Shown here: positions 12,031 through 24,021 of the stretch, one piece after another
Numbering within the stretch: position 1 is the first letter of the stretch
Layout: the number at the start of each line of letters is the position of its first letter
Translations under genes and position numbers: made by a program
The notes under the pieces: model-generated
What the model was told of the DNA's origin: nothing
Database searches by the model: none
The model's input: only the letters and a program-made list of their open reading frames with translations
From: Trileptium ribeirensis
Lineage: Eukaryota; Nematoda; Enoplea; Enoplida; Thoracostomopsidae
NCBI GenBank assembly: GCA_030248225.1
Contig: JASANE010026657.1
Location: 1-64,000, forward strand
Length of the DNA: 64,000 nt
Direction of reading: 5' to 3'

Positions 12031-14732
12031 AATAAGTTTTTCGAAACTAAAGAAATCCGAAAAAACCAATGATGTAAAAGGATTATTCCATAGATTTGTT
12101 ACAAAGCATAAAATCCTTCCTCTGAATAAACATAATCTAGTGAAGGATTGCACCAAAAGTAGCAATTGAAGCAATTATCTCAACGCAAGAACTATGCATT
12201 TTTGCGCATCCAAATTGCAATATATCAAATAGCAATTAATACTTAACTACTCTTTAACCGTGTTACGCACCTCCACACAGTCGGGACATGTGAATACTTA
12301 GCTATGCCATGTCTAATTTACCTTACAATTTCAATTTTTAATAGACCATTTTGCGAAGTGGTCAACCCTTACTCTGTAACATGTGTTTATCTCCACCATG
12401 ATACACTTTGCCCTCCCATTCATAGGTGGTTGAAACGGTGAAACTGTATATGTTCCATATTTTAAAGAGATTAATTCATCGGACACAAAAATGACCGCTT
12501 TCACACAAAATATTCAGTTTTATGTTGCAAATAATTTGTTCACTTAATATGTTGCCATAAAATAGCTCAATAGATTTAGACATAAGAAATGCTCTACCTG
12601 AGTAAATATATATGCTTAGTGGAAAAATTACATTATGAAATCCCGTTTTGCGAAAACGTTCTTATAAATCAAAATATATGTTACAAATTATATGTTACTT
12701 CTTTTAAATTTCATACAAGTTTGTATTAAATTTAATTTAAAGTATTTTGAGGATAGCTAGTCAGTATTAGAAATCGGTTTTTGACAGATAGCTCTGTCTG
12801 TCCAATGATTTTAGACTAAACAGAGGTAGTCAAATTTTTATCTATAGACCAACTATTCTGAGCAATTTTTTGCCATATCTTTAATCGCAAATAATGTTGC
12901 AAAATTCTTGTTTCAATTTATTTAGTAGACGTAATTTTTCAGTAATTTTAGATCGACTGATCTTAGAAATATTTTGGCTATAGCTTATGCGGTGCAAGTG
13001 ATTTTTTCCGATAATGTTGAGCTCACTAGATGCAGTAAAATTTTTGTCTACAGTACAGCTAATTCAAGCGTTCTTTTGCACATATTTTCAATAGATCTCG
13101 AAAATCTAGCCTACAGTTCACCTGGCGCAAACGAGCTATACTGAAATTCAAGTTAAGTTTTATAAAATTCAAGCTAAGTTTTATAAAGGTACCGAGACAA
13201 TGAACATTTCCGATATTATAGTTATGATTCATGAGTTTAGGGTACACAATTATTTTGTTAAAGTCTCGCTACAAATCGAACATCGTGGAGTCCTTTCGAG
13301 CCTCAAGTTATGTATCTAGGATCTAAAATTGATATTTATTTTTAGAAATTCTGGAAAATAACATTATAGGGGTATTTAGACTCGGGAGCTTATTTTTGGC
13401 AATATTTTCATTTGAAATTAGATCCTTTTCTTACACAGCAATATAACAACCTATGTGGTAAATCAGAATTGGACTGTTCAGAATATGGTGCGGGAAAACG
13501 AATTACAGGAGGAGAAAAACATTATAGTCGGGGAATATTAAAACTGATGATTTGAAAAGGTTGTTCTCTTTAAATCAGCCAACAGTGTTGTATAGTAGCC
13601 TTTCTTCAAGAGGTTAATGCAAAATAGCTATTTGTTCAGTGATGAAACCAAGGCAGTTACCCTTATATTCTCGAGAATTTTAATAGAAGACGGCCATTAT
13701 CTAACCCTTCGCCTTGTACAGGCTAGCGGCTAAGATTGGCTACAATTTTTAGATGTGAACCTTATTGGCTAGAGGAGCACGAACTATGATCGTGTTATAT
13801 TCATGCTCCCGAACCGTATTAGAATCTAGTTACAGGCAGAAAGTATCCCTAAAACTGTGTTCCGAGCCCCAAATACCCACAACAACATTACATTCTAAGC
13901 CATCGAATGTTTGTAAATAATGGTCCATTTTGGGTCCCGGATATTTAGCTTAACCCAATTCGAGGATGTTTTTGTCCCAGTGGACACTTCCTCTGTATAC
14001 GAAAGTATATTGTACATGCATTATGACTTCTTTCGTAGCAATAACTCGTTCTGCATGTGCAAATATTCTCAATCGTCAATCGATTTAGAAGTTACGCATA
14101 GCACATGAATCCGAGGTGTCAAAATGTGAAATCAATGTCACACTGCTTGTTTAATGAGGATAAATATTTGTAATTACTTAGTATTAAAGCAGTACACATA
14201 ATTATAATACTGAAACAGCATAGTTGCTTTCAAACACTATGGATTCAAGTAAATAACTTGAACAAATCATTTTTCCAATTAAAAGCCGGCAATAATATTA
14301 TCTCTCTAGCGCGTTCCGTCGCACAGACGAACACACTCGCCTTAGCTTAGTTGGACGATTCTAATTAACTTAGATAACATAGAAATATCGATAGTATTGA
14401 TACGATATTGATCAGATCAAAATGGTAATATCAAATTTACTCACAAACGAAATTAAGTTTTTTAATATATATATATTGTAATAACTGCTGCAAAATTACA
14501 CAATATCAATTACTGAGAAATTGCTTTTTCCTTATGTTTCGTACTGCTGTTGTTTTGTTTGTGTATGTATATTGTGCATAGTTCGTTAGGTTTTACTACT
14601 ATATATACTTATTCATCAACTAACTGACAATTACGCTAAACCATTGCTATAGTTTCGTTTCAGACCTGACGAAGCTTTCTCGTTATGGAGTGATTAAATT
14701 AATCATGCGACACACTAAAATTTTGATTATAT
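12031..14732. other. 2.7 kb without a supportable gene
   Basis: AT-rich unique DNA. A duplicated TTCAAGYTAAGTTTTATAAA sits at 13147-13187. Short ORFs (13059-13247 minus, 13920-14108 plus) show no motif or splice context. Confidence 0.6.
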
Positions 14733-14860
14733 AAAACCCTTTTATGCACGAATTAGTTTGTGTATCGGTTAATGTTTGACAAATTCGAGTGAGCGCTAGG
14801 TACCGCATCCGCGTTGCGTAAATGCGAAATGAATATGCAAACCACTCAGCTCTTGCTTAT
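14733..14860 (-). mobile_element. Relic of the tRNA-like TTAA element family
   Basis: The stretch parallels 57466-57600 in order: AACCCTTTTATGCACGAATT, then TTTGTGTATCG, then GTTTGACAAA, then, read on the minus strand, GCTGAGTGGTTTGC, which matches the A-box-like sequence of the other copy. The B-box part is decayed and no right terminus is visible, so this is a diverged or truncated copy. Confidence 0.5.
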
Positions 14861-15137
14861 AAACTGTTTAAAAGAAATTTTAGCGGAGGCTATTTTCTGT
14901 TTTGGCTTCAGATAAATGAGTTCCTTATGTACACGCCTTCTTAGCAAGAATTTGAGAAAATGTCGAACATTACAAACTGCTGTGACACGTTGCGCAAAAA
15001 ATAAACCATAATCGAACCATCGTTGGAAGTTGTATATACTCCACGCTTGTTTTTCTACAGCGGAACTTGTTCATTACATGTTCTTTTCTGATAAAAAATC
15101 AGAGCCCAAATGCAAAATAAAATTAGAACTATGAATA
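14861..15137. other. No gene seen
   Basis: Unique sequence bordering the satellite array. Confidence 0.6.
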
Positions 15138-16694
15138 GTGATCTTCTGTTTTCACCACCCAGAAGTTTTATAACTTGGAAGTTTGACTGAGGGTTCGCAC
15201 TAGGCAGGTTTGATAAATTCTATAAACACATATATGCTATATACATATAACAATTGTGGTATCGTTTGATGCATTCAGAGATTGGTGCACATAGTTGGGA
15301 GTTCAAACGAGTGTGATAGCAGTTTGACTGGTGATCTTCTGGTTTGCTCACCCAGAAGTTTTATAACTTGAAAATTTGACTGAGGGTTCGCTCTAGTCAG
15401 GTTTGATAAATTCTAGAAACACATATATGCTATATACATATAACAATTGTAGTATCGTTTGATACATTCAGAGATTGGTGCACACAGTTGGAATTGGGAG
15501 TTCAAACGAGTGTGATAGCAGGTTGAGTGGTGATCTTCTGGCTTGCTCACCTAGAAGTTTTATAACATGAAAATTCGACTGAGGGTTCGCTCTAGTCAGG
15601 TTTGATAAATTCTAGAAACACATATAAGCTATATACATATAACAATTGTAGTATCCTTTGATACATTCAGAGATTGGTGCACACAGTTGGGAGTTCAAAC
15701 GAGTGTGATAGCAGTTTGAGTGCTGATCTTCTGGTTTGCTCACCCAGAAGTTTTATAACTTGAAAACTCGACTGAGCATTCGCTCTAGTCAGGTTTGATA
15801 AATTCTAGAAACACATATATGCTATATACATATAACAATTGTGGTATCGTTTGATACATTCAGAGATTGGTGCACACAGTTGGGAGTTCAAACGAGTGTG
15901 ATCGCAGTTTCAGTGGTGATCTTCTGGTTTGCTCACCCAGAAGTTTTATAACTTGAGAATTTTGACTGAGGGTTCGCTCTAGTCAGGTTTGATAAATTCT
16001 AGAAACACATATATGCTATATACATATAACAATTGTAGTATCGTTTGAAACATTCAGAGATTGGTGCACACAGTTGGAATTGGGAGTTCAAACGAGTGTG
16101 ATAGTAGGTTGAGTGGTGATCTTCTGGTTTGCTCACCTAGAAGTTTTATAACATGAAAATTCGACTGAGGGTTCGCTCTAGTCAGGTTTGATAAATTCTA
16201 GAAACACATATATGCTATATACATATAACAATTGTAGTATCGTTTGATACATTCAGAGATTGGTGCACACAGTTGGGAGTTCAAACGAGTGTGATAGCAG
16301 TTTGAGTGGTGGTCTTCTGGTTTGCTCACCCAGAAGTTTTATAACATGAAAATTCGACTGAGGGTTCGCTCTAGTCAGGTTTGATAAATTCTAGAAACAC
16401 ATATATGCTATATACATATAACAATTGTAGTATCGTTTGATACATTCAGAGATTGGTGCACACAGTTGGGAGTTCAAACGAGTATGATAGCAATTTGAGT
16501 GGTGATCTTCTGGTTTGCTCACCCAGAAGTTTTATAACTTGAAAATTCGACTGAGGGTTCGCTCTAGTCAGGTTTGCTAAATTCTAGAAACACATATATG
16601 CTATATACATATAACAATTGTAGTATCGTTTGATACATTCAGAGGTTGGTGCACACAGTTGGAATTGGGAGTGCAAACGATTGCAATAGCAGTT
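15138..16694. repeat. 193-bp satellite, eight units, three-unit higher-order periodicity
   Basis: Unit landmarks (ATCTTCTG) lie at 15141, 15334, 15533, 15726, 15919, 16119, 16312 and 16505, giving spacings of 193, 199, 193, 193, 200, 193 and 193. A GAATTG insertion is present only in units 2, 5 and 8. Units 3 and 6 share CACCTAGAAG and are preceded by AGGTTGAGTGG. So the array has expanded partly as blocks of three (about 585 bp). Each unit holds a short inverted repeat (CTTCTGG/CCAGAAG) and a CATATATGCTATATACATATA tract. The units vary by only a few bases, so the array is young or homogenised. There is no ORF across it. Confidence 0.95.
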
Positions 16695-16858
16695 GTTTGA
16701 ACGAGCGAACGGCACAACCGTGCAGACGAATTTATGAACGCATCATAATCCGTTCTACAATTGTATTGCGTCATAGTTGCAGTATAGATTTATATAATGT
16801 TGCTACAAGTCTATAATCTGTCACGACATTACACAGCAATAGGAACATATAAACTTAC

Positions 16859-17056
16859 AATAAGACGAGGCGGAGCCGATTTGCATTGGCGAGTCACTCT
16901 TTCGTAGCAGTTCAGCAATTGCCGATGTCGCTCCGCAATTCTCCGCACTAGTTGCAGCTGTTGCTGCGTTAATTTTATCACAGCAATCAATGCTGGCAGT
17001 ATCGAACATTGGTGAACTCGATGATGATGATTGAATTAATGTTGTATCCATTGTTT
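16859..17056 (-). CDS. Candidate first coding exon of an unknown minus-strand gene
   Basis: The minus strand reads a possible acceptor CCATTTTATAG (AG at 17058-17057), then AAACAATGG, a good animal start context, then 64 codons plus one base, then a consensus donor GTAAGT (16858-16853). The peptide starts MDTTLIQSSSSSSPMFDTAS, continues with an Ala/Thr-rich segment, AIAELLRKSDSPMQIGS, and ends at ASSY. Low-complexity Ser/Ala/Thr sequence at an N terminus is typical of regulatory proteins, but I do not recognise a family. The next exon would lie at lower coordinates, past or before the satellite array, and was not identified with confidence. The combination of start, length and perfect donor makes this the best gene evidence in the window. 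Overlapping frames on the other strand are not open. Confidence 0.5.
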
Positions 17057-17404
17057 CTATAAAATGGGTATTTTTCTACAGTAAATACAGAATTAATATA
17101 ATCAATTATGTTGATTTTGACTAAGGCTGAAATTACAATTTCGTCCTGTAGCATGTTACGTTCCGGATTAAACTATGGGGGTTTTGCTTTTCACAAAAAA
17201 AAGTGCCACCGCGCTACATTTTAGCGGTTTAAAACGATATTTAAATAGGTTTGCTTGTCATAAACCTTTGAAAAACAAGTGAACGTCAAACTAGTAATCG
17301 AATAAAGACCCTAGGGCTATGACACAACCTCCAATATGCTCAACTATTAGTACAACGTCACGTTTTGTATATTAGCAACAACAATTTATTCAAAACAAAG
17401 TGAA

Positions 17405-18178
17405 GCTCGCTTGCGAGCCAGAATTCCAGTGGTGAGAACAATCCCCCGAAGCAGAAGTGTGAAAAATATTTGCCACACAATATTTTTGACACTCGCGATG
17501 AGCTTGTCGGCCCATAAAACACTATATCCGACACTAAAACCAACAATAAACACACATTCAGGTGCTTTTCCCACGACTTCTCGCCAAAAATTTCGAAAAC
17601 GTCATTTTTTATGCCAAGTATGAACCAGAAGTGTAAAAATATTTGCACAACAATATTTTTAACGCCTGCAATGAACGCTTGTCTGCCCACAAAACCCCAT
17701 ATAAGACACTAAAAGCAACAAAAAACACACATTTAGGTGCATTTCCCACGACTTTTCACCAAATATGAAATTTGGCGCCAACTATAAGCTTATAGACTCC
17801 AGATTGGGAAGTTGTTGAAAAACTTGTTATATATCATTGGAAAGCCCTTGTAAAGCAACACTGAATAGGCCTATTAGTTTGCAGATACTTGTTTAATTAT
17901 TGAGAAAAGTCGCAAAAACTGGAGGGGTGCCCAAAAATGGGCCGAAATGACGTCATTTTGCCCCATAACTTTTCCCTCGGGAAAAAATTCAAAAATCGGG
18001 CTCCGTCGCTACTGCTAAATCGACCGTTGCGGTTCGAATGAGCTATCATGCATCAAAATCCGCCCAACCGTTATCGAGATCCAGGTGTGACAGACACACA
18101 GACATGACCTCCTCAACCCCCCCTACAGAGCCAACATTGAAAATTCTCGTTCCACTCGCTCGCTTCGTTCGCGAGTGG
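17405..18178. mobile_element. Composite repeat with hairpin ends and internal 174-bp duplication
   Basis: It is bounded by a hairpin GCTCGCttGCGAGC (17405-17418) and a hairpin CCACTCGC...GCGAGTGG (18152-18178). Inside, a segment beginning CAGAAGTGT at 17452 recurs at 17626 (spacing 174) with many substitutions. The right half (17930-18120) is more GC-rich, with a TGACGTCATTTTGCCCC block. The ORFs here are chance: two overlapping minus-strand frames simply read the two copies of the duplication. The class is unknown. Terminal hairpins without a transposase suggest a non-autonomous element. Confidence 0.5.
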
Positions 18179-18364
18179 AATACACCCCTAACAGTCTGCA
18201 AAAGTGTCTGTTAGGTAGAACAAATGGTATATTAATTCACAGTAAATACATTATAAGAAAAGGGTATACAATTGAATAAAAAGAGAATTACCATAGGGTT
18301 ATTCCTCTTACAGCTGATTATAGGTTTCTATCATAATGTAAGAACGATGTTAGATTAACTTCTT

Positions 18365-18519
18365 TCAAGCCGTTTTTAAAATGCTTTAGTGCTAGGGGCG
18401 TCTATAAGATGTTTGCTCCCAATAAACGGCGGTAATGAATTCCACGCGTCTATAGCACGAACTGAAAACACGCGCATTAAAGTATTTGTTTTAAATTTCT
18501 TTTTCACCACTTTCGCATG
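18365..18519 (-). pseudogene. 3' end of a LINE reverse-transcriptase ORF
   Basis: Read on the minus strand, the fragment gives FSVRAIDAWNSLPPFI, then DAPSTKAF and a stop where FK..L would be expected. The pattern FSxRxxxxWNSLPxxxxxAPSxxxFKxxL is the hallmark C terminus of CR1/L2/Rex-type non-LTR ORF2 proteins. Upstream codons (KKKFKTNTLMR) remain open to about 18519. No other part of the element is adjacent, as expected for a 5'-truncated insertion followed by decay. Confidence 0.75.
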
Positions 18520-19081
18520 GCTTTATGCAAAAACATACTAAGGAGGACACTATATATATAATATATTATACAAAATATATTATATATGGTTTACGTTACC
18601 AGGTTCCTTGCTCTTACGATCTAACTTACAATCTAATATGACACATCCATATTGCAAGTCTGTTGCGACTTGATGAAAATGTCCTAGCCTAAAAATTGGA
18701 GCCGTATTCTTTTATCTATCATTAATCTGAGTTTATGCAGCAGATCTGATTAATCAGGCATATAATTATTAAATGATCCAGTACTTGAATCGATCATTTA
18801 ACTCATTCAGAGCTTAAAGCCGGAAATAATGTCACAGCCGTGTGGTAAAAACTCACATATTTATGGTGTTAATACAAATTTTAATTGTTATTTAATAATT
18901 ATATTCATAGCGTACCCATAACTTTCGCAATGAACTATGCTAAAAGGACAATTTAGTCGCTTAATATTCCTAAATTACAAATTTGAATGACTTGAAGTAT
19001 CGGTTAAATAAAAATTAGAGGTTCTCATTATTATAATAAAGGTATATTTAAAATTGGGCACGATGTACTACATTTACTTAC
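18520..19081. other. No gene seen; AT-palindromic tract
   Basis: Contains an AT-only inverted repeat around 18551-18588 (ATATATAATATATT...AATATATTATATAT). Otherwise unique. Confidence 0.6.
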
Positions 19082-19126
19082 AAAAACCAGTATAAATAGC
19101 AACAACAGACAGATAAGAGAACAGAG
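19082..19126 (-). other. Possible 45-nt hydrophobic microexon
   Basis: On the minus strand, CTCTTTTTCCAG is followed by 45 nt without a stop and then GTAAGTAAATG. Translated in phase 0 it gives 15 mostly Leu/Ile/Phe/Val residues (LCSLICLLLLFILVF). Both splice signals are near consensus, but a segment this short could arise by chance, and no flanking exon was found. Confidence 0.2.
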
Positions 19127-19139
19127 CTGGAAAAAGAGG

Positions 19140-19557
19140 TACCAATTAATGACTTTAGTTGCCCCGTGACGCAGATGGCTTAGAATCCTGTTACCGTATG
19201 CCTCAGTATGTATTATTATAACACAGAGAACACAATGAATGTGAGTTTGGTTGGTTGGGCATGGTGTTGCAACCTCTGAGTTGTCTTATAAATCTGTGAA
19301 GCCGTCTTTTTCTATTCGTAAGTGGTTGTCTAGGAGGTATAAGGAGGTCGTGGTCCACATCACAGCCCAGAACACCAATGTCCAACCCATACCTATTTCT
19401 GCTACGACGTTGGTAGAAATACTGTTTATTGGCCTATGTGTTATGTCACCTCAAAACATGGGAGGTCAAGGTAATATTTTTAGAGCAAGCCTAATATTCC
19501 AGAGTAATAACAGAAAAAAATTGACTTGACGTATCATAAGTAAACCAAAAAGTTATC
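19140..19557. other. No gene seen
   Basis: A CGTGACGCAGATGGCTTAG segment at about 19166 faintly resembles a tRNA A-box region, but no B box follows. Two overlapping ORFs on opposite strands are unsupported. Confidence 0.5.
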
Positions 19558-19836
19558 TTAAAGAGCGGATGCTGGTCTCCCATTTTCTGGTAATAGCTGC
19601 CAAATTTGGCTAAGCACAAGTTGTGAAGTGACGCTGTTCCGACAGGCAATCTCTTTGTACCTTTCGAGCAAGCTCGTTTCTATTTTATAGGTGAGTACCT
19701 TGGAGCAGTGTGGCTTTAGTCTTTTGCCCAAGAGTATGCGCACAAGAGTTCTGGCTCGAACAAGCACCTTCAGCATGATTGTGAAACCTGCATCTCGAAT
19801 CAGTTCACCATTCGCCCTCAATATATTGTGTATCAT
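19558..19836 (-). CDS. Unrecognised 92-codon ORF with protein-like composition
   Basis: It opens at 19836 and ends at a TAA at 19558. The product is basic and leucine-rich, with segments such as KVLVRARTLVRILLGKRL and ETSLLERYKEIACRN, and has few of the Cys/Tyr/Asn excesses typical of chance AT-rich frames here. An AG|GTTTCAC site near 19797 might be an internal acceptor, which would make the true coding part shorter. No known domain recognised. It could be a last exon or a retroelement remnant. Confidence 0.3.
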   Translation of the reverse strand: MIHNILRANGELIRDAGFTIMLKVLVRARTLVRILLGKRLKPHCSKVLTYKIETSLLERYKEIACRNSVTSQLVLSQIWQLLPENGRPASAL

Positions 19837-22519
19837 ACATAATCATTTTTGTAATAAATAATATTGAACATTATATATTTATATAATACATACCGAACCT
19901 GCTGTAGAACATTTATAATTACCAATGAAGCATAGCAACGTTATAATAAAATACTTTCGAAACCATCAAAGTGCTTCGGCTTTCATTTTAAAGAAATAGT
20001 CAAATGAAGATAATAATTGTGCGTAAAATTTATTTAACACACAGCGATTTGCAGAAGACGCGAACCACACCGGTAGAACCATTTTATTTACTAAAAGCAC
20101 CGAACCAATTATCCACTCCATCGACCGTGTACTACTGCTCAAATAATGGCAGTAAGAAAGAACCCAGCAAGTAGGAACGTAATATAGATATATAAGTTGA
20201 TGGATCTGAAAGAAGAATTTAATTCTAATGACGAAATTATTATATATTATATTTGCTACAACTGCTATAAAATTAAAATATATTATTGGATTAAATGGTT
20301 CTCCACTAAGAGAGAGATTCATCTTCAATTATTGAACGAATGGTTTTCAATTACAATTTGTTCACTATCATAAATATATTTTGCGTTATAATATTTATTA
20401 TTTGTCTAATAGTATTTATTTATCTATTCAAGTATAATATAATTGTATGTTTCGTTGAGTGATTATAGAAAATGTGCTCCAGATTCCACTCATCTTGACA
20501 TTGTATTATCGACGGGCGTTGAAATAACGGGGCCGGGGCTCACATCCTACGTAGATTTTTATTACTGGGGCGCACTTATTCTATGGTGCATCCCAATGTC
20601 AGGACACGACCCCAATAAATTTGAAAATGTTCCAACCACAGTGCTGTAATCACAATATTTAAGTCCAAAAACTTCACTTACCAAACGTAGAAAATTTTGG
20701 GTTATCGCGCATTTAACGAGCTTGAAAATAAATTACAAGATACAAGTGGTTGTACACCTTTCTTTTATGATCCTAGCTGTTCCATGGCCTCCTTTACCCG
20801 TATGAGTGGGGATCAACTGAGTTCCCACTAACTGGACTTGCTCCTCACTGCAACAAAATTGCCCCTAACAGTAGTCCACATATTTTTCTCACAGCTACAC
20901 CACAACCCCAACATGTAACATGTGTTGGTCCATGTTTGTGTATCTTAGTAAATTAATGATACATCTATAATAATTTTAAATAAATATGTCTGTATGTAAA
21001 AATATATGTAATATATTACACATTACATAAACGTAAATCTAGTTTAAAATCACATAATAATAACGTTTGAAACTGAACCACATAATACACTTCAGTTACT
21101 TTCACGTAATTGAATTGAAGCTGTAATTGTGTTTGAAATTTTACTACCGCCAAACAACCTCTAATAATATGGTTCTACGTATTCGAATACAGTTATAAAG
21201 ATATCGAAGCTACCTATTATTTTTGGCGACAATTTTTCTCAAGCAACTATAATCAGATGCAACATCAATATAAATATAACTGTAATATGAACATTTTAAA
21301 GCGTTCCTGGCTTGCGGATAAGTGTTAACATACTACTACGCAATTTCAACACGTACGCATGACGCATAGCCAGAAAAAACGAAAACAATGTCTCAACATG
21401 ACAAATTTGACAAAAATAAGATGGCATTCATAATTTCGATGCGATAGTGTTTAGATGAATTTATGCAGGTAACGTAACATTACCTGAATATATTGTAGCC
21501 TGGTCGTTGTAGTATAAAGCATTAATACACATTTGGTTGATCTATTTATAAAAACTGGAAGCGGAATCGAAAATATTGTTCAAGAAGCAGCTACGGTTAG
21601 GTTGTGAAGGTCGTTTCATAAAAAATTCATGCTAAAATTGGGTCCAGTTTCTGTTATGAGCTGATATCCAACTCGAAAAAACAAGCCTTGTCAATATGTA
21701 GATAGTATAAAAGATTACCGGTAATTATATAGTATTGTAGTCAAGTCAATTCCATAGCCAAGTTTTGTAGTCACTAATTTGTAACATTAGCGGTGACACA
21801 CAATAAATAGCTATTACAACCGTGTCTGTTGTGTCAATTGTTGGGTCCGAATAGCGAATTAGCAAGGGCCGATCAAGAGATAACTCAATTATATAACAAT
21901 CTCCTGGCTGAACCCCCTAAGGCTCGGATCTCTTCTTATATAAACCCTATATCATACTATAAGGGCCTTTATAATATACTCATCTATAATATAAACCCGG
22001 ATGCCCAAAATACAAACCCTATAATATAAAGGGCCTAAGACGCCTTGTCATATGAAATGCGACGCCTTTATATAAACCTACTTTTATCTCATAGAAATAT
22101 TTAAAAAATTGCCTCTATATAGAAACATATAAAAGTTTACTGCCAAATTACATAATAACAAATAAACGTCCGCTGACATCGTTGTCACTCCGTGTTTACT
22201 GTATCCAAATAATGCAACGCTAGCGACCGTGGGAGAGGTGGCAATGGAGGTGCAAAAGCCTGGTGCAGTACAATACACCATCGAATAAATGGAAGTTTAA
22301 ATAATCAAAAACGTAACTTGTAAGTAGCACGCCCGTGCAAGTTCAGGTCACATAAATATATAAACACCAAACAAGAAAACTCGGGCCATTGTAACAGGAA
22401 CCATTTCATATTTTTCCTATGACACTAATGGAAAACTTGACATGAGTGCCGGAAGTCAAAAATTTGATGTTCAATTTTGGGTCCAGGATAAGATTTAGGC
22501 TTAGCATTAGGCTTCCAAG
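19837..22519. other. 2.7 kb without a supportable gene
   Basis: AT-rich. 21900-22080 has several short ATAAACCCTATA-like and AAGGGCC-like repeats without clear periodicity. ORFs at 19966-20328 (minus) and 20443-20649 (plus) show no motifs. Confidence 0.55.
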
Positions 22520-22830
22520 AATAATACGACAAACCCGAAGTGCAAGAGTTTATACCGGGTGCTTCGGGGCATAGATGAGGTCGTTGCCAGGGGGGAGGGA
22601 TAAAATTTTGAAATTTGTTGGAACCAAAAATTGCTCAATTTGCCAGATTTTGCTAAAATTTTCCGTGCGACCTCGGCACGGGGGGCTATGGGGTCCAGAG
22701 TGTGACGGAGGATCACGGTAACTGCAACAGGAGGCTCGGCGACGCCCCGTCGGAGGTCCTAGATTCAAGGAGGATAATCCTCCTGTCCATCTATGAGCAT
22801 ATATGGCTCGGTAGCATTGACATGTTTTTA
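22520..22830. repeat. GC-rich dispersed repeat, copy 1
   Basis: A GC-rich block with GGGGGGAGGG, CCTCGGCACGGGGGGC and GGAGGATAATCCTCC. Its core, TTTGCCAGATTTTGCTAAAA followed by TTTTCCG, is recognisably related in inverted orientation to 51196-51246 (CGGAAATTTTTAGCAAAAAC) and in style to 34141-34420 and 34640-34860. No credible ORF: the frames here are open on both strands because of base composition. Confidence 0.5.
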
Positions 22831-24021
22831 AATTTAGTTCCATTTTGGCTGCTGATTGGTATCAATAAATTCCACCTAAATATCAGAAATAATTAAGTAC
22901 CAGGGAAACACGAAGACTTTTGCTGAAAAGCGATGAAGGCGTCATTTTTCTCTCCAGGACATTCTTATATAAAGAGGCGCAAAATCATTTCAACAGAATC
23001 ATACACGAAAATCCACCAACGTTTGATGGAATCCTCTTTGACGTTTTGAACACGAAAAAATAATTTGGTGCAAAATTTCTATAAAATCCTCCTAATCGCG
23101 TAATTATGTTGTAATATTCTCGTGGGAAATCTATTTCGTTGTAGGAATTTTGTTTCACTACTAAATCTAGGGACACATGCGAGAGCACTGCTGCACTTTA
23201 AAAGCCAGTAAGTATCTCGATGCTTATCCAACGAGAACAATCAAACAACAGGAACAACAATAATTTATCTTACGAAACATAAAATGCCTTACCACCGGAG
23301 GTTAACCATTAGCTTTAGTTCGATTTAGATCGCGTGCAATAAGTTTGCATTCGTGATCGAACGCTCGGTATTAATCAGTTATTGATATCCTAAACGACGA
23401 CGTTTCATTCGAATGCATTAATAGTTAGTTAGTTAGTTGGCTGCCTGTTCTTGTTCGTCTTAACATATAAGCGATTAATTTTGCCTTTTTATTGAATTTT
23501 ATGATTGCGGCAAGGTTAGTATATAATTGTAGGGAAGCAAATATGTATTGAAGCCAAACTCGCGGAATATCTTAAATACTGAAAGTATTAGTATTATATA
23601 AGTTCATAGAACAATTTAAATTTATACGTTTAAAGCAATGACTTAAAGTTCCTTTCCAAATTTGACCATATTTATAATGCTTGACATCCAATACAGACTG
23701 TTTGCCATATTTTTTTTGCTACTTAATTTGTAATTTGTAAGGCGTCACATGAGATAACATTTAATTACTAAACTGGAGTTAAGAAATAAATTCATTAAGT
23801 CAAGCTTAATTCCAGAGTGTGGACCAAATAGATGGAGGAGCAGCTCCTGGGACGAGTCTGTTAATGAGCTATATCAGAGACAGCGGACCATTTCCATTAC
23901 GTATATATTGGCATAAAAAATCCAAAACTATCTTGAAGGATTGCTATTTGCTATACAATAATGCTGCGTAATTAGCATAAACAGTACCATATTTGTCCAA
24001 TGTACAAATGTTTTACTAAAA
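22831..24021. other. No gene seen
   Basis: Unique DNA with a short (TAGT)n tract at about 23424-23440. Confidence 0.6.

Noticed and set aside
19160..19230. tRNA-like A-box segment
   Set aside because: No B box, no cloverleaf and no acceptor-stem pairing found.
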